DNA of 61,118 nucleotides from Clostridia bacterium (GTDB lineage: Bacteria; Bacillota; Clostridia; Christensenellales; Aristaeellaceae), in the NCBI GenBank assembly GCA_017547805.1, contig JAFYOR010000068.1:1-61118 (forward strand). The letters are read 5' to 3'. The notes under the pieces are model-generated. The model saw only the letters and a program-made list of their open reading frames with translations. It was not told the DNA's origin and did no database searches. Below are positions 23,693-33,101 of the stretch, piece after piece. Each line of letters starts with the position of its first letter. Position 1 is the first letter of the stretch. A program made the translations under genes and the position numbers.

Positions 23693-24391
23693 ATGATTCA
23701 TTTTCTCGGCGTATATGATTACACCGTCATCCTCACATATATGAGCCTTGTTTCCTCCCTGTTCGGCATCACGCAGGCCATCCACGCCGACTATAAGACA
23801 GCCATTTTCTGTCTGGCGTTTTCCGGCATCTGCGATGCGTTTGACGGCCGCGTGGCGCGCAGCAAGAAGAACCGCACGGAGGATGAAAAGAATTTCGGCA
23901 TCCAGCTGGATTCCCTGTGCGATGTGATCTGTTTTGGCGTCTTCCCGGCGGTCATCTGCTATCTGCTGGGCATGCGCGGCATGCTCGGTCTTTCCATCGT
24001 GTTTTTCTACTGCATCTGCGCGGTCATCCGTCTTGCGTTTTTCAACGTCATCGAGGGCAAGCGCCAGCAGGTGGAAGGCGGCTGCAACAAGACCTACCGC
24101 GGCCTGCCCGTCACCTCCATCGCCTTCATCCTCCCCCTCACCTTCTGGATTCAGTTCCTGATCCCGGATAAAGCCTTCCTTGTGCTGCTTCATGTGGTGA
24201 TGCTGCTCGTCGGCTTCCTCTTTATTCTGGATTTCCCGCTCAAGAAGCCTGATCTCAAGGGCATTCTCGCCGTCACCTTCATCACGCTGTTCACCGTGGG
24301 CATCATCTTCATGTACACCCGCTTCAAGCTTCCGCCGCCCACGGAGGAAGGCAGCCCGATTTTTGAGGAAATCATGGAGGTTGTCGAGTGA
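23693..24391 (+). CDS. pssA: CDP-diacylglycerol-serine O-phosphatidyltransferase
   Basis: 232 residues, an integral membrane enzyme with about six hydrophobic segments. The CDP-alcohol phosphatidyltransferase motif is intact: CDAFDGRVAR, then G...D...D in FGIQLDSLCDV. It makes phosphatidylserine from CDP-diacylglycerol and serine. The ATG at 23693 follows AAGGAG; the open frame upstream lacks a start with a ribosome site. Its stop overlaps the GTG start of psd by 4 nt (GTGA), so the two steps to phosphatidylethanolamine are made together. This is a housekeeping unit between glycan loci. Confidence 0.93.
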   Translation: MIHFLGVYDYTVILTYMSLVSSLFGITQAIHADYKTAIFCLAFSGICDAFDGRVARSKKNRTEDEKNFGIQLDSLCDVICFGVFPAVICYLLGMRGMLGLSIVFFYCICAVIRLAFFNVIEGKRQQVEGGCNKTYRGLPVTSIAFILPLTFWIQFLIPDKAFLVLLHVVMLLVGFLFILDFPLKKPDLKGILAVTFITLFTVGIIFMYTRFKLPPPTEEGSPIFEEIMEVVE

Positions 24392-25260
24392 AAAAGCTGC
24401 GCGACGGAACGCTGCTCAGCGAAGAAAACGGTCAGGACAGGCTGCTTGGCGCGCTCTACGGCAACGCGGCGGGTCGGCTGCTCCTCAAGCCCCTGACAGC
24501 GCCCTTCCTTTCCCGGCTCGCCGGGCGTCTGCTCTCCACAAAAGCCTCCTGCGTGCTGATTGATCCCTTTATCCGCAGAAACGGCATTGACATGTCCCTC
24601 TTTGAAAGCGTGCGCTATGGCAGCTACAACGAGTTTTTCGCCCGGAAAATCCGGGCGGACGCGCGTCCGATGGACCGCAATCCCCGGCATCTGATCAGCC
24701 CGTGCGACAGCAAGCTGACCGTCCTGCCCATCACGCCCGACGCACGCTTCACGATCAAACACACGCCGTATACCGTCGCTTCGCTCCTGAAAAACGACGG
24801 ACTTGCAGCGCAGTATGCCGGCGGCTATGCGCTGATCTTCCGCCTGACGGTCGATGATTATCACCGCTACTGCTTCCCGGAGGATGCGGTCAAGGGCGAG
24901 TATGTGCGCATTCCCGGCAGGCTTCACACCGTCAATCCCATTGCCAACGACTACTTCCCCATCTACAAGGAAAACGCGAGGGAATACTGCGTCCTGAATA
25001 CCAAAGTCTTCGGCGATCTGGTGATGATGGAGGTCGGCGCGCTGCTGGTTGGAAAAATCGTTAACCACCCGGGCAAGGCGCAGGTGGTGCGCGGCGAGGA
25101 AAAGGGCTACTTCCAGTTCGGCGGTTCCACCGTCGTGCTGCTTGTCAAGGCCGGCTGCGCCGCCATCGACCCGGATATCCTTGAAAACTCCCGCGAAGGC
25201 ATCGAAACCGTCGTCAAATTCGGCGAAAAGATCGGCTGCGCAGAAAACGAATCTAAATAA
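24388..25260 (+). CDS. psd: Phosphatidylserine decarboxylase proenzyme
   Basis: 290 residues, start GTG. The self-cleavage site is GGST (residues 245-248), a variant of the usual LGST; Ser247 becomes the pyruvoyl group. Asp107 in SPCDSKL and His159 in DDYHRYC match the catalytic residues of the family. It converts phosphatidylserine to phosphatidylethanolamine at the membrane. Coupled to pssA by a 4-nt overlap and followed by a strong terminator. Confidence 0.93.
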   Translation: MKKLRDGTLLSEENGQDRLLGALYGNAAGRLLLKPLTAPFLSRLAGRLLSTKASCVLIDPFIRRNGIDMSLFESVRYGSYNEFFARKIRADARPMDRNPRHLISPCDSKLTVLPITPDARFTIKHTPYTVASLLKNDGLAAQYAGGYALIFRLTVDDYHRYCFPEDAVKGEYVRIPGRLHTVNPIANDYFPIYKENAREYCVLNTKVFGDLVMMEVGALLVGKIVNHPGKAQVVRGEEKGYFQFGGSTVVLLVKAGCAAIDPDILENSREGIETVVKFGEKIGCAENESK

Positions 25261-25306
25261 AACAGGCGACCGCTTGAATGCGCTTCAAGCGGTCGCCTGT
25301 TTTTTG
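25261..25306. terminator. Bidirectional terminator after psd
   Basis: An 18-bp perfect stem (25261-25278 with 25284-25301) with a 5-nt loop, then T6 on the plus strand and TTTTATTT on the minus strand, serving psd and possibly the converging GH2 gene. Confidence 0.92.
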
Positions 25307-25401
25307 TTATGTAAATCTTATCTCAGAATATCGGTCTCGTGCGCAAAAGATAGAGATTTACCGCATTTTTCGGCGATGCCTCCGGCAGCATGCCGGTTTG
25401 T

Positions 25402-27696
25402 TTACTCCGGCTTTTTGATGCGGTTGAGCGTTCTGTTCATCGCCAGCAGCTCTTCCTTTGTAAAGGAAACGTCCATCATCCCCACCATGCTCGTCATGCG
25501 AAGGACGGTGAAGCTTGAAACCATGCGCCGGATCTGTTTGAGTTCCTTTTTGCCAAAGGACATCTTCATGCCGGTGCTCCTGCGCTTTTCCCTTTTTTTC
25601 TTTTGCCCTTCAGGCTTTTCCTTGCCCATCATCTTGCGAACGAGCTTGAGCATCAGCCCCGCAAAGAACAGCTTGCCGCGCAGGGTCTTCATGATATCGC
25701 CCAGCTTGTCGTTGAGCGAGAAGTATCCCTCCACCGGCGTGATGTCAAACCAGTTGAGCACAGCGCCCTGCTCGCGCAGGATGTAATCCATGTTCATCGT
25801 TTCCACCCTGCGGATGAAGCTCTCATCGCGGTACGCGCCGGCGACGGCAAGCAGCGCGGTTTCCCCATCGTTGGGCACGTCAAAGCGGAAGAAATGATCC
25901 GGCGCGCTCTTCTTTCCAAGGGATACGCCGTTTGCAAAGAGCTCCACCTCCGGGAGGTTTGAATACACCGTCACCTTCGTCACACTCTCCACGCGGTCGA
26001 CATAGCGCTTTGAGCAGATATGCACGAAGGGCTCGTCGCTCAGCCACGCTTTGTAGGCATAGAAGGCGTCCTTCTTGTACTTGCGGTCAAAGGTGACGAG
26101 TCCCTTGTGGTTCTGTCCGTTTTCGCCGCCCTCCGCGCGGGCATCCGCGCCGAAGTCGAACATGTTCCACACATGCGTCGCCCAGAGATACGGACGGCTG
26201 AAGAGCTGCTTGATCAGCTCTTCGTGATAATACGCCTGATACTCCTCGGAATAGTCGCCCTGCTGCGGATTGGAATTGTGCCAGTTGAGCGCCTCGCAGC
26301 CGTATTCCGAGCAGCCGATGGGCCTGTTGGGATAGCTGGCGTGGAATTCGTCAAACCACGGACCGTTCATGTCCGTGTCGCCGCCATACCAGCCAAAGTA
26401 ATGATTATAGGACACGACGTCCGCCAGATGCACAATCTCCTCGTCGGCGCTGCACATGGTGATGCACGCCAGCGTCGTCAGGCGGTGGCGGTCCATCTCG
26501 TGGCAAAGATCGTTGAGCAGGCGGTGATTCTCAAGCAGGTCCGGATCCTTCGCGCCGGCCATGGTGATCTCGTTGGAAAGACCCCAGACGACGATGGAGG
26601 GATGATTGTAGTTCTGCACGATCAGCTCGCGCATCTGCTGCAGGGTGTTTTCCCGTCCATCCGGCATATGGCGGGAGATATACGGAATCTCCGCCCAGAC
26701 GATCATGCCGCGCTCGTCGCACAGGTCGTAGAAATACTGGTCATGCTGGTAATGCGCGAGGCGGATGGTGTTGGCGCCAACCTCGCAGATCAGATCCATG
26801 TCCTCCCTGTGATGCTCGGGCAGGAGCGCATTGCCGATGCCCAGCCGATCCTGATGGCGGCTGACGCCGCGCAGCGGATATTCCCTGCCGTTGAGGATAA
26901 AGCCCCGCTCGGGATCGATTTCGTAGCTGCGGCAGCCAAAGCGCGCCGTCACCCGGTCAAGCGTCTCGCCCCCGCGCTGAATGACCGCCTCGGCGGTATA
27001 CAGGTAGGGATCCTTCACACCGTCCCACAGATGTGCCTGACGGATCGTCACCTCCGCCCGGCCGTCCACCGCCGTCTGCTGCGCGACGGCGTTCTCCTGC
27101 GCGTCAAGCACCGTAAAGCGGATTTCATCGCCCGCCTGAAGCCCCGCCGCATACGCAGCGAGCTCCACCACCGCGTCCCCGCCCCGGATGACCGCCGCCG
27201 CGGTCAGGCCGCAGCCGCCGTAATAGGCGAGGTCGAAATGGGTTTCCCCGACGGCGATGACGTTCACATCCCGGTAAAGTCCGCCGTAGAACGTGAAGTC
27301 CGCCACCTGCGGATAGACATGCTCGTTGGCAGCATTGTCAACGATGATGGCCAGACAGTTTTCCTGTTCAAGCGCCTGCGTCAGCTCCACGCGCCAGGTG
27401 GAGTATCCGCCGTCGTGGTGGGCAAGCTTTTTTCCGTTCAGATACACATCCGCCGAGGAATTCGCGCCGTTGATTTCCAGATAGTACTTGTCTCCCTGCG
27501 GCAGCTCCTGTGCAAGGAGTTTCCTGACATAGCAGCAGGAGCCGCGGAAATAATCGTTGCCGCCGTCCTGACCGTCCTGTGCATTCCATGTGTGCGGAAG
27601 ATCGATGCGCTCTCCTGCGCAGTCAGGGGTGTCCGGCGCCTGTGCCGTGTCCTTGATAAACAGCCACCCGCTGTTGATATTGAGTATCGCTTTCAT
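25402..27696 (-). CDS. Glycoside hydrolase family 2 beta-galactosidase-like enzyme
   Basis: 764 residues, cytoplasmic. Jelly roll (about 8-155), Ig-like domain (about 155-260), TIM barrel with acid/base Glu376 in WGLSNEITM and nucleophile Glu464 in IGCSEYGCEA, then further beta domains. The last 100 residues, after about 660, are an unusual basic, Met- and Lys-rich tail (GKEKPEGQKKKREKRR) with helical character that GH2 enzymes normally lack. The start follows AAGGAG by 7 nt. It lies 83 nt downstream of the secreted GH5 gene on the same strand, so they may share a transcript and substrate (a beta-mannan or beta-glucan is possible). Substrate unproven. Confidence 0.88.
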   Translation of the reverse strand: MKAILNINSGWLFIKDTAQAPDTPDCAGERIDLPHTWNAQDGQDGGNDYFRGSCCYVRKLLAQELPQGDKYYLEINGANSSADVYLNGKKLAHHDGGYSTWRVELTQALEQENCLAIIVDNAANEHVYPQVADFTFYGGLYRDVNVIAVGETHFDLAYYGGCGLTAAAVIRGGDAVVELAAYAAGLQAGDEIRFTVLDAQENAVAQQTAVDGRAEVTIRQAHLWDGVKDPYLYTAEAVIQRGGETLDRVTARFGCRSYEIDPERGFILNGREYPLRGVSRHQDRLGIGNALLPEHHREDMDLICEVGANTIRLAHYQHDQYFYDLCDERGMIVWAEIPYISRHMPDGRENTLQQMRELIVQNYNHPSIVVWGLSNEITMAGAKDPDLLENHRLLNDLCHEMDRHRLTTLACITMCSADEEIVHLADVVSYNHYFGWYGGDTDMNGPWFDEFHASYPNRPIGCSEYGCEALNWHNSNPQQGDYSEEYQAYYHEELIKQLFSRPYLWATHVWNMFDFGADARAEGGENGQNHKGLVTFDRKYKKDAFYAYKAWLSDEPFVHICSKRYVDRVESVTKVTVYSNLPEVELFANGVSLGKKSAPDHFFRFDVPNDGETALLAVAGAYRDESFIRRVETMNMDYILREQGAVLNWFDITPVEGYFSLNDKLGDIMKTLRGKLFFAGLMLKLVRKMMGKEKPEGQKKKREKRRSTGMKMSFGKKELKQIRRMVSSFTVLRMTSMVGMMDVSFTKEELLAMNRTLNRIKKPE

Positions 27697-27779
27697 GGTG
27701 ATTCTCCTTATAAAGGGAGCATCCGCCTTGCACGGACGCCCCCGGTATATCTTCCTGTGTGATGACAGCGCAAAGACGC

Positions 27780-28994
27780 TTACTCCCTGGGCGTGATGCG
27801 GTCAAATCCGGCGTACTTCATCAGCGCCTCCACCAGTTCCGGCGCCGGCCAGCTCAGGTTCTTTCTGTCAAAGAGGCCAAAGCGCTCGCCGCTTCCGGAG
27901 AAGATGTTGTTGTCCCACCAGCAGCAGGCAAAGCCGCGCGCGCTGGCCGCCGCGACATAGTACGCAGCGAACTCGACGCGGTCCTGCAGGTTGCCGTCCT
28001 TTTCCATCGCGCCGAACTCGCCGATGACCACCGGGATGCCGTTGGCGACAAACTTCTTGTACAGATCGTTCATGAAATTGGCAATCTCCCGCGTCTGGGA
28101 AGCGCTGATGGCGCTGAAGGAGCGCGTGCCGGGCATTTCCAGCGCGAAGGAATACGGCGTATACGCATGGGCAGAAATGATGATGCGGTTATCCGCCGTG
28201 TCCTCGGGCACACGGAAATAGGAAGCCGCTTCAAAGGCGGGCGCCGCGCAGTAGCCCGGCACCATCAGATAGCGCTGCGCGTTGTTCCCGCCCGATGCGC
28301 GCACTGTGTCCACAAACACCTGATTGAGCCGGTTAATGCACTCCGCCGCCGCAACGCCGCGCGGCTCCTTGCCGCTGAACCACCATTCGATGTCCGTGCC
28401 CTTGAGGCGCGGCTCGTTGAGGGATTCAAAGATCAGATGCTCGTCATAGGCGGCAAAGCGCTCGCTCAGCTGCGTCCAGATGGCGTGCACATAACGTTCC
28501 GACGTCTCCTGATGCTCGTCAGAGGGATACATGAAGCCCTTTTCGTTGTCGTGATGGATATTGAGGATGACGTACATATCGCAGTCAATCGCCCAGTCAA
28601 CGACCTCCTGCACGCGGTCAAGCCACCGCTTGCTGATGACAAAGTCCTCGCCGGAAACGTGGTTATGCCAGCTGACGGGCAGGCGCAGGGTGTTAAAGCC
28701 GGCCGCCTTGACCGCCTGAATCATCTCCTTCGTCGTCTTCACGCCGCACCACAGGCTTTCGATGTTCATTTCATCGCCGGTGTAGCTGTCGTGCGTGGCG
28801 TCAAACGTGTTGCCAAGATTCCATCCGATCCTCATGTCCTGAACAAAGGCCATCGCTTCGTTCTGCGGCACCTTGAACTGCAGAATATGGCTCATATCGG
28901 GAATCATCACATTTCCTCCTTCTTGCGCGATGCACGCCGCGGTCATCATCATCCACAGCAGAAGCGCGGTCATCAGTATACACAGCCGTCTCAT
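27780..28994 (-). CDS. Secreted endoglucanase/endomannanase-like glycoside hydrolase family 5
   Basis: 404 residues. The N-terminal signal sequence (RRLCILMTALLLWMMMTAAC) could be cleaved as a lipoprotein at TAAC or by signal peptidase I. The barrel has MRIGWNLGNTFDA, RLPVSWHNH, acid/base Glu194 in ESLNEPRL and nucleophile Glu326 in VVIGEFGAM. Polymer cutting outside the cell is expected (cellulose, beta-glucan or mannan). The ATG at 28992-28994 follows GGAGG. It has its own extended -10 promoter, divergent from the large transport locus at 29241. Confidence 0.9.
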   Translation of the reverse strand: MRRLCILMTALLLWMMMTAACIAQEGGNVMIPDMSHILQFKVPQNEAMAFVQDMRIGWNLGNTFDATHDSYTGDEMNIESLWCGVKTTKEMIQAVKAAGFNTLRLPVSWHNHVSGEDFVISKRWLDRVQEVVDWAIDCDMYVILNIHHDNEKGFMYPSDEHQETSERYVHAIWTQLSERFAAYDEHLIFESLNEPRLKGTDIEWWFSGKEPRGVAAAECINRLNQVFVDTVRASGGNNAQRYLMVPGYCAAPAFEAASYFRVPEDTADNRIIISAHAYTPYSFALEMPGTRSFSAISASQTREIANFMNDLYKKFVANGIPVVIGEFGAMEKDGNLQDRVEFAAYYVAAASARGFACCWWDNNIFSGSGERFGLFDRKNLSWPAPELVEALMKYAGFDRITPRE

Positions 28995-29026
28995 CGTCTC
29001 TCCTCCGTGCACAATTGATTGGCATA

Positions 29027-29055
29027 ATTGTATCACATTCCATTCTTATTGAAAA
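29027..29055 (-). promoter_or_regulatory. Promoter of the GH5 gene
   Basis: On the minus strand TTTTCA is followed after 17 nt by TACAAT (29027-29032) with an upstream TGA (extended -10), about 35 nt from the GH5 start. Confidence 0.55.
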
Positions 29056-29094
29056 TATACGCGCGTTGTTTTTTATTCAATGACGACAAATTTA

Positions 29095-29148
29095 ATTACG
29101 TAATATTATTACATAATCATTGACGGCATCCTCGATATGCCGTAAAAT
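29095..29148 (+). promoter_or_regulatory. Promoter and 23-bp palindrome upstream of the large transport locus
   Basis: TTGACG (29120-29125), 17 nt, TAAAAT (29143-29148). Just upstream, 29095-29117 is an AT-only palindrome centred on GTAAT-ATT-ATTAC with one mismatch. This is a natural activator position for a regulator not encoded nearby. Confidence 0.55.
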
Positions 29149-29240
29149 AATTTATAACAAAGTATGAGACCGTGTTCAACCGCGTATGAATATGCATCAT
29201 TTTATAGCAGACGGAACCGTCTCCGTCGGAAAGGCAGATT

Positions 29241-32141
29241 ATGTTGAAAAAGCTCCGCCGTCCTCTGCTGATCCTGCTCATTGCAGCCGCTGTCATCGCG
29301 CTGATCTATTTTACCAGCCGCGGCAGCCAATCCTTCCATGGAAAATACGAAGGCGTCGATCTGACCGCAGACGTATCGGGCATCGGCCGCAGCAACACCT
29401 ACGACCGGTATCTCGCCGCTCATTCGTCCGTTCCCAGCGGCACTGCGCCTGTCAGCGTGAGCATGACGGAATTTGAAGGCGGCGGCGAACTGTGCCAAGA
29501 GGAAGACGGCACGCCGTACGTTCTGCATCACGACGGCGAAACGATCACCTGGCGCGTCAGCGTACCGCAGGCGGGCATGTACAGCATCCGCCTTGACTAC
29601 GCGGGCACGCCCTCCCGCGGCGTGGATATAGAGCGCGAGCTGCTCATCAACGGCGAGCTCCCCTTTGCCGGCGCGTCCTCCCTGCGCTTTTTCCGCCTGT
29701 GGACGGACGAGGGCGAGGTGCGCAAGGACAACCAGGGCAACGATATCCGCCCCTCTCAGATTGAAGTATACGACTGGCAGCAGGTCTTCTGTCAGGACGA
29801 CATGGGCTACGTCAGCGAGCCGTATATGTTCTACTTCCCGCAGGGAGAAAGCACGCTGACCCTGCGCGCCGTCAACGAGCCGATGGCCCTGCGCGCCATC
29901 ACGCTCACCCCGGTTGAAAAAACCCCGGACTACGCCGCCTACCGCGCCGCCCAGCCGGACGCTAAGATGTCCGCACAGGCGCTGGCATGGCAGCAGGTCA
30001 TTCAGGGCGAGGACGCCGTCCTGCGCTCCACGCCTTCCCTTTACGCGCGTTACGACCGTTCCTCCCCGGCAACCGTGCCCAACAGCCTGACCAACACCGT
30101 GCTCAACTACATCGGCGGCGATCCGTGGAACAGCGCCGGCCAGTGGATCCAGTGGGAGGTCGAGGTGCCGGAGGACGGCTTCTACACCCTTTCCATCAAG
30201 GCGCGTCAGGCGTATCAGCGCGGCGCGGTTTCCTGCCGCAGCCTTTATATCGACGGCGAAATCCCCTTTGAAGAGGTGCGCCAGATATCCTTTGGCTACA
30301 ACACCGCGTGGAATATGAACACGCTGAGCGACGAAAGCGGAACGCCCTACGAGTTTTATCTGACCAAGGGCAAACACAGCATCCGCCTGCAGGCGATGCT
30401 GGGCGACATGGGACCGATCCTGCGGGAGCTGGAGGACAGCATCTACCGCCTGAACCTGATGTACCGCAAGCTGCTCGTGCTTGTGGGCGTCAACCCGGAC
30501 CGCTTCCGCGACTACAACCTGAGCAAGGTCTATCCTGAAGTGCTTGAAGCGATGGATCTTGAAAGCAAACGCCTGTACAAGATCGTCGACGACACCGTCG
30601 CCATCACCGGACAAAAGAGCGACCGCGCCGCCGTGGCGCAGACGCTCGCCGTACAGCTGGAGCAGTTCGTCAATCACAACGAGCGCATCACCCAGTCCTT
30701 CGTCAACTTCAAGGACAACATCACCAGCCTTGGCACGGCGATGCAGAACATGTCCGAAACGAAGCTGGACATCGACATGATCATCGTCAGCGGCGCTGAG
30801 GCAACGCTGCCCAAGGTGCGCGACGGCGTGATTGAAAAGCTCATCCACGAGGCGCGCTCCTGCATCGCGTCCTACTTTGTCGATTACAACGCACTGGGCG
30901 ACGTATATGACGAGAGCGTGGGCGACGATCTGCTGGAAGTGTGGATCGTCACCGGCCGCGACCAGAGCACCGTGCTCAAGACGATGGTCGACGACATGTT
31001 CACCGCCGTGGAGACGCAGGGACGCATCAAGGTCAACGTCAAGCTCGTTCTGGCCGACACGCTGCTCACCGCCGTCGTCGCGGGCAACGGCCCGGACGTC
31101 GTGCTCTCTGTGAGCTCCTGGTTCCCGGTCAACTACGCCATGCGCAATGCCGTAGAGGATCTTACCCAGTTTGAAGACTTTGAAGAGGTCGTCAAGCCCT
31201 TCAAGCAGAGCGCGCTCACCGCGCTTGAATACGACGGCGGCATCTACGCCCTGCCCGAGACGCAGGAATTCCCCGTCCTCTTCTATCGTGAGGACGTGCT
31301 TGATGAGCTCGGGCTCACTCCGCCGGAAACATGGGACGAGCTGATCGCCATGCTGCCCACCATTCAGGGCAGCAACCTCTCCGTCGGCGTTCCCTATCCG
31401 GACATCACGACGCTGGACATGTCCGTGCTCAACTCCCTCATCTATCAGAACGGCGGCGCCATCTACGATGAAGAGGGCAAGCGCACGATGATCGACGAGG
31501 AAAGCGGCGTTACCGCTTTCAAGCGCTATACCTCGCTGTATAACGACTACGGTCTGCCCACGATCTATGACTTTGTCAGCCGCTTCCGCTCGGGCGAGAT
31601 GCCCATGGGCGTGGCCAATTACAGCACGTACAACACGCTGATGGTTTCCGCGCCGGAAATCCGCAACCTCTGGAACTTCACCCTCTTCCCCGGCACACAG
31701 CGGGAAGACGGAAGCATCGATCATTCCGTGCACGCGCAGGGACTGTGCTGCATGATGATCGCCACCGACAATGAAAAGGTGAAGCAGAACGCATGGGAAT
31801 TCATGCGCTGGTGGGTGCGCGAGGACACGCAGACGCGCTTTGGCCGCGAAATTGAAAGCATTCTGGGTTCCTCCGCGCGCTATACCACCGCCAACACCGA
31901 TGCGCTCAAGCAGCTGGCGTGGAGCGGCGAACACCTTGCCGTGCTGCAGGCGCAGATGGAGGAAACAGTCGGCTTCCGCGAAATCGCCGGCGGCTATTCC
32001 ACCACGCGCCACATGACCAACGCCATCCGCCGCGTAACCAACAATAAGGAGGATCCGCGCGAAACGCTTCTGACCTATTCGCGCACGATCAACGACGAGA
32101 TCACCGTCAAGCGCAAAGAATTCAACCTTCCGGTTGACTGA
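29241..32141 (+). CDS. Membrane-anchored solute-binding protein with N-terminal carbohydrate-binding-like domains
   Basis: 966 residues, about twice the length of a normal sugar-binding protein. Residues 7-27 are an uncleaved hydrophobic anchor. Two beta-sandwich domains follow (about 70-215 and 255-395), each with CBM6/35-like features: WRVSVPQAGMYSIRLDYAG and WEVEVPEDGFYTLSIKAR, LLINGELPF and LYIDGEIPF. A helical segment (about 400-515) leads to a family 1 solute-binding domain (about 545-960: DLLEVWIVTGRDQSTVLKTM, GIYALPETQEFPVLFYRED, FMRWWVREDTQTRFGREIES). The combination suggests a protein that holds a polymer and passes fragments to the permeases encoded right after it. Domain assignments are from pattern; the ligand is unknown. 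Confidence 0.82.
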   Translation: MLKKLRRPLLILLIAAAVIALIYFTSRGSQSFHGKYEGVDLTADVSGIGRSNTYDRYLAAHSSVPSGTAPVSVSMTEFEGGGELCQEEDGTPYVLHHDGETITWRVSVPQAGMYSIRLDYAGTPSRGVDIERELLINGELPFAGASSLRFFRLWTDEGEVRKDNQGNDIRPSQIEVYDWQQVFCQDDMGYVSEPYMFYFPQGESTLTLRAVNEPMALRAITLTPVEKTPDYAAYRAAQPDAKMSAQALAWQQVIQGEDAVLRSTPSLYARYDRSSPATVPNSLTNTVLNYIGGDPWNSAGQWIQWEVEVPEDGFYTLSIKARQAYQRGAVSCRSLYIDGEIPFEEVRQISFGYNTAWNMNTLSDESGTPYEFYLTKGKHSIRLQAMLGDMGPILRELEDSIYRLNLMYRKLLVLVGVNPDRFRDYNLSKVYPEVLEAMDLESKRLYKIVDDTVAITGQKSDRAAVAQTLAVQLEQFVNHNERITQSFVNFKDNITSLGTAMQNMSETKLDIDMIIVSGAEATLPKVRDGVIEKLIHEARSCIASYFVDYNALGDVYDESVGDDLLEVWIVTGRDQSTVLKTMVDDMFTAVETQGRIKVNVKLVLADTLLTAVVAGNGPDVVLSVSSWFPVNYAMRNAVEDLTQFEDFEEVVKPFKQSALTALEYDGGIYALPETQEFPVLFYREDVLDELGLTPPETWDELIAMLPTIQGSNLSVGVPYPDITTLDMSVLNSLIYQNGGAIYDEEGKRTMIDEESGVTAFKRYTSLYNDYGLPTIYDFVSRFRSGEMPMGVANYSTYNTLMVSAPEIRNLWNFTLFPGTQREDGSIDHSVHAQGLCCMMIATDNEKVKQNAWEFMRWWVREDTQTRFGREIESILGSSARYTTANTDALKQLAWSGEHLAVLQAQMEETVGFREIAGGYSTTRHMTNAIRRVTNNKEDPRETLLTYSRTINDEITVKRKEFNLPVD

Positions 32142-32162
32142 TCGGGAAAGGAGGAATGCCCT

Positions 32163-33101
32163 ATGACGCAGCTGCTCAGACGATACGCAGACATGAAAAA
32201 GGAACACCTGCACGACGGCCTTAAAAAGGCGTGGAAGATGCGGACGTGCTATCTGTTCCTTCTGCCCTATGCCGCGCTGTTTTTCACCTTCTTCATCCTG
32301 CCCATCGCGTCGTCCATCTTCTACAGCTTTACCTATTTCAATATTCTGGAACCGCCGCGCTTCATCGGCCTTCAGAACTACATCAACCTGATCCTGCAGG
32401 ACGAGGTCTTCCTGACCGCGGTCAAGAACACGTTCGTCATCGCGGTCATCACCGGCCCCATCGGCTACATCCTCTCCTTCCTGTTCGCATGGTTCATCAA
32501 CGAACTGCCGCGTTGGATCCGCACCGTCGCCGTCGTCGTGTTCTATGCCCCGTCCATTGCGGGCAACGCCTTCTTCATCTTCTCCATCATCTTCCGCGGC
32601 GACGCCTATGGCTATCTCAACTCGTTCCTGCTGCAGTTCGGCCTGATCGATGCGCCGCTGCTGTTCCTGCTGGATCCCAAGTACATCCTGCCGGTCATCA
32701 TCGTGGTCATTCTGTGGATGAGCATGGGCACGGGCTTCCTTTCCTTCGTCGCCGGATTGCAGGGCGTTGACCGCAGCATGTATGAAGCCGGCTACGTCGA
32801 CGGCATCCGCAACCGCTGGCAGGAGCTCTACTTCATCACCCTGCCCAGCATGAAGCCGATGCTCCTCTTCGGCGCGGTCATGTCCATCACCACCGCCTTT
32901 AACGTCTGCGACGTGCCGCGCGCGCTGGCCGGCTATCCCAGCACGGATTACGCCGCCCGCACCATCGTCACTCATCTGTTTGACTACGGCTTTTCCCGCT
33001 TTGAAATGGGCTATGCCTCGGCCATCGCCACTGTGCTGTTCCTGGTGATGATCCTGTGCAACAAGGCCATTCAATCGATTCTCAGGAAGGTGGGCACATG
33101 A
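32163..33101 (+). CDS. CUT1 ABC transporter permease (LplB type)
   Basis: 312 residues with six transmembrane helices; the first is YLFLLPYAALFFTFFILPIA. The EAA loop that docks the ATPase reads EAGYVDGIRNRWQELYFITL. It starts 21 nt after the solute-binding protein with an AAAGGAGG site and its stop overlaps the next permease gene (ATGA). With that gene it forms the heterodimeric channel of a sugar importer. No ATPase is encoded nearby. Confidence 0.92.
   Translation: MTQLLRRYADMKKEHLHDGLKKAWKMRTCYLFLLPYAALFFTFFILPIASSIFYSFTYFNILEPPRFIGLQNYINLILQDEVFLTAVKNTFVIAVITGPIGYILSFLFAWFINELPRWIRTVAVVVFYAPSIAGNAFFIFSIIFRGDAYGYLNSFLLQFGLIDAPLLFLLDPKYILPVIIVVILWMSMGTGFLSFVAGLQGVDRSMYEAGYVDGIRNRWQELYFITLPSMKPMLLFGAVMSITTAFNVCDVPRALAGYPSTDYAARTIVTHLFDYGFSRFEMGYASAIATVLFLVMILCNKAIQSILRKVGT

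Noticed and set aside
29202-33074. A 1290-codon minus-strand open frame opposite the binding protein and permease
   Set aside because: The plus strand has good start sites, signal and transmembrane features; the minus frame shows repetitive Asp/Gly/His/Val without domains.
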